Shown: positions 62,349 to 64,000 of the stretch, piece after piece
How the letters are laid out: each line of letters starts with the position of its first letter
How positions within the stretch are numbered: position 1 is the first letter of the stretch
Source: Gibbula magus
Lineage: Eukaryota; Mollusca; Gastropoda; Trochida; Trochidae
Length of the DNA stretch: 64,000 bases
Assembly: GCA_936450465.1 (NCBI GenBank)
Contig: OW388296.1
Span: 50,233,750-50,297,749 of the forward strand
Direction of reading: 5' to 3'
The notes under the pieces: generated by a model
Seen by the model: the letters and a program-made list of their open reading frames with translations, nothing else
Told to the model about the DNA's origin: nothing
Databases searched by the model: none
Program-made: the position numbers and the translations under genes

Positions 62349-62485
62349 ACCCGACAACCAGCCAAGTACCCCCAGGGATAGGGTCAGGTAACTACGACCG
62401 CTGTAGAATGTGTCGCATGCTGGGGTTACAAGAATGCATCAACAGATTCTGTCAAATAGGTAACTATCAAACAAGTTGGCTATAA
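62349..62485 (+). pseudogene. Secreted peptide gene 7, orphan exon 2
   Basis: A close relative of gene 6 exon 2, starting PTTSQVPPGIGSGNYD after the split codon. It has four cysteines spaced C-x2-C-x7-C-x4-C, a conserved donor at 62459-62460, and an identical read-through length to TAA at 62483. The frame is fully open. Five of eight coding differences from gene 6 change the residue. No exon 1 was found between gene 6 and this exon, and a 1.97-kb element sits 70 bp upstream of it. It may be dead, or serve as an alternative exon 2 of gene 6. Confidence 0.6.
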
Positions 62486-62640
62486 CATTATTGATTTTAA
62501 TATTTAAAAAATCAATGTGATGTTATAATGTTTATTTGAAAAATATTAACATATATGTATATATACAATAGATTTAGATCCTTTTATCCAAAATCAAACA
62601 TGTTTGCATCTCCTAGATTCTTCTTGATAATTGGTTTGTG

Positions 62641-62746
62641 TAAGAAGATGTTTTACCCTCTAAAGTTAATTTAAATGACATAAACTATCATTATAAATGG
62701 TAGATTTGAAAAAATAAATTTTGCAAAAAAACGTCCTACTGCCCCT
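62641..62746. mobile_element. MITE family C, half copy
   Basis: The inverted match of the left third of the 5339-5681 element, ending CCTACTGCCCCT next to TTAA (62747-62750). The other end is missing. Confidence 0.7.
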
Positions 62747-62750
62747 TTAA

Positions 62751-63392
62751 GTGGGAGGTCATTTGGTATCCTCCGTAACAGTAACAGAACATACATGTAT
62801 ATGTGGGATAGCTAAGTTTATTTGCCATCGGTATTAATTCTTTATTGATAGGAATTATTAGAATTCCGCGTACATACAGCTGCGTACCAAAAGTTTGTTC
62901 ACATGCATGTGTATCTTAGTGCAAATATCATGTAAATTGACGTTCATTGTAACGTCAATAGAATTACATCACATACACTGACAATGCATCATCATATTTC
63001 CATGTGTAAAACAATCATTCTCACACATATTTGGTGATCGCATGAATATGAGTTTTGTTATCATGAAATAGACAGAAGGGGTCAAATTTGGAAAATTCAA
63101 ATTTCATTAATTTTCGAATAAAAGTTTTCATATTGACTAAATGAGAACAAATACATCACAAATACATTTAATGAGTATAAGGGGACATATATGAAGTATG
63201 GTACTCTTAATTGATAACTTACTGTATAGTTTACAGATGAAAATAGAAACTGTAGTTTTGAAAAGATTGATCCCTGGTCACTGCCAACACTACAAATGAT
63301 TACTAACATGAGATACATGTACCAAACCAGATTATGTTATGTAACACTCAACTCTCTTCTTATAATGCATAGGTGCAAGATGATGATTCTAA
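62751..63392. other. Non-coding stretch
   Basis: No exon, RNA gene or repeat was recognised. Confidence 0.4.
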
Positions 63393-63931
63393 ACGTACGG
63401 GCAAAAAAAAGTATATGGCTCAGTTGTATTTATCATATGTATCATTTTCAAAGTCAAATATCTCGAGTTTTCGACGACGTATTAAAAAAAGGACTTGTTT
63501 GTAAAATTAGTTCAAATCATTAAATCCGTCAAAGAATACCTCTAAGCGCTTTAAATTTTTTAAATTAAAATTTAAAATTTAAATTTTGAAATTCCCCAAA
63601 ATTAATTTTGATAAAACACAACTGTTCATCGACATATAACACATACTCTGTGAGAAAATCAATAAATGTGCTTCGTCCTGCACACATTTACAACATTTTA
63701 AACATGGTAGGGGTCAGGTTGGTGTAAATTTGATTTCTTACCCCTGTCTACTTTAAATAATGATATTTAAGTTAAAAAATAAAACAGTCACCAATTAAGT
63801 CATTAAAACTACTGCCGAGAGGTGTTATTGTATCGTTCCATAATCAAATGCATCTCATTTCTTTAAAACATTTAATTAATCGAAAACAAATGAGTGTTAT
63901 ACTTTCTTTTGCCCGTCAGTTTAGTTTTCAC
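63393..63931. mobile_element. Inverted-repeat element, family A (complete, uninterrupted)
   Basis: The left ACGGGCAAAAAAAAGTATAT and right ATACTTTCTTTTGCCCGTC ends are inverted repeats. It is about 540 bp and is the best reference copy; it shows the empty site of the 4.69-kb element (ACACATACTCTGTG, about 63640). Confidence 0.7.
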
Positions 63932-64000
63932 TTTGATAGGATGCTTCAAAATCATGCGAAATTACATTATATCTGCATTAAAATATACAAGTAGATGAAC

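Noticed and set aside
1..64000. CRISPR arrays, operons or prokaryotic defence systems
   Set aside because: No array of equal repeats with unique spacers, no ribosome-binding sites and no long uninterrupted genes. The sequence is eukaryotic in style.

Overview
The window looks like nuclear DNA of a marine invertebrate, most likely a bivalve or other mollusc. It is AT-rich, its genes are split into short exons with GT/AG borders, and it is full of small inverted-repeat elements, tRNA-derived fragments and non-LTR retrotransposon pieces. No bacterial-type operons, rRNA, CRISPR or intact tRNA genes were seen. The phylum is an inference from style (short repeats rich in ACATGTA, a sigma-class GST of HPGDS type); I cannot name a species. 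Almost none of the long open frames are genes: real coding sequence sits in small exons that had to be read by eye.

Region 1 (1-11 kb, minus strand) holds two sigma-class glutathione S-transferase loci. The first is only a start exon (437-569) whose remaining exons lie left of the window. The second has all five exons (10638 down to 7161), but one exon has lost a base and another has gained one, so it is probably a pseudogene. Region 2 (11-15 kb) has no recognised gene; it holds hairpins, a microsatellite and repeats.

Region 3 (15.2-62.5 kb, plus strand) is a tandemly duplicated family of small secreted peptide genes. Exon 1 encodes a signal peptide (MKAL.../MKSL...) and a short pro-region, exon 2 a short cysteine domain of pattern C-x2-C-x6/7-C-x4-C, and exon 3 is mostly 3' UTR. 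Seven copies are visible in different states. Gene 1 (15477-21.8 kb) and gene 6 (55689-57.6 kb) read intact. Gene 2 has a stop inside the cysteine domain. Genes 3, 4 and 5 close their frame right after the signal peptide, giving 38-residue products. Gene 5 has lost exons 2 and 3. Gene 7 is an orphan exon 2 at 62.35 kb. Copies 2-5 are young, nearly identical tandem units of about 6-8 kb. The family resembles antimicrobial or venom-type peptides in architecture, but I do not recognise it and function is unproven.

The array is also a record of transposition. A 5'-truncated LINE (about 1.9 kb) sits inside an older inverted-repeat element in units 2-4. A 4.69-kb element with CACAGGGGG termini and a 5-bp target duplication sits in gene 2 and contains a copy of the host gene's exon 3. 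A 1.95-kb element at a TTAA site sits in the intron of gene 5. A 1.97-kb element with CAGTCAGGGACA termini and a 5-bp duplication sits just upstream of the gene 7 exon and carries five 16-bp palindromes. Several families share TTAA target sites and termini starting AGG.
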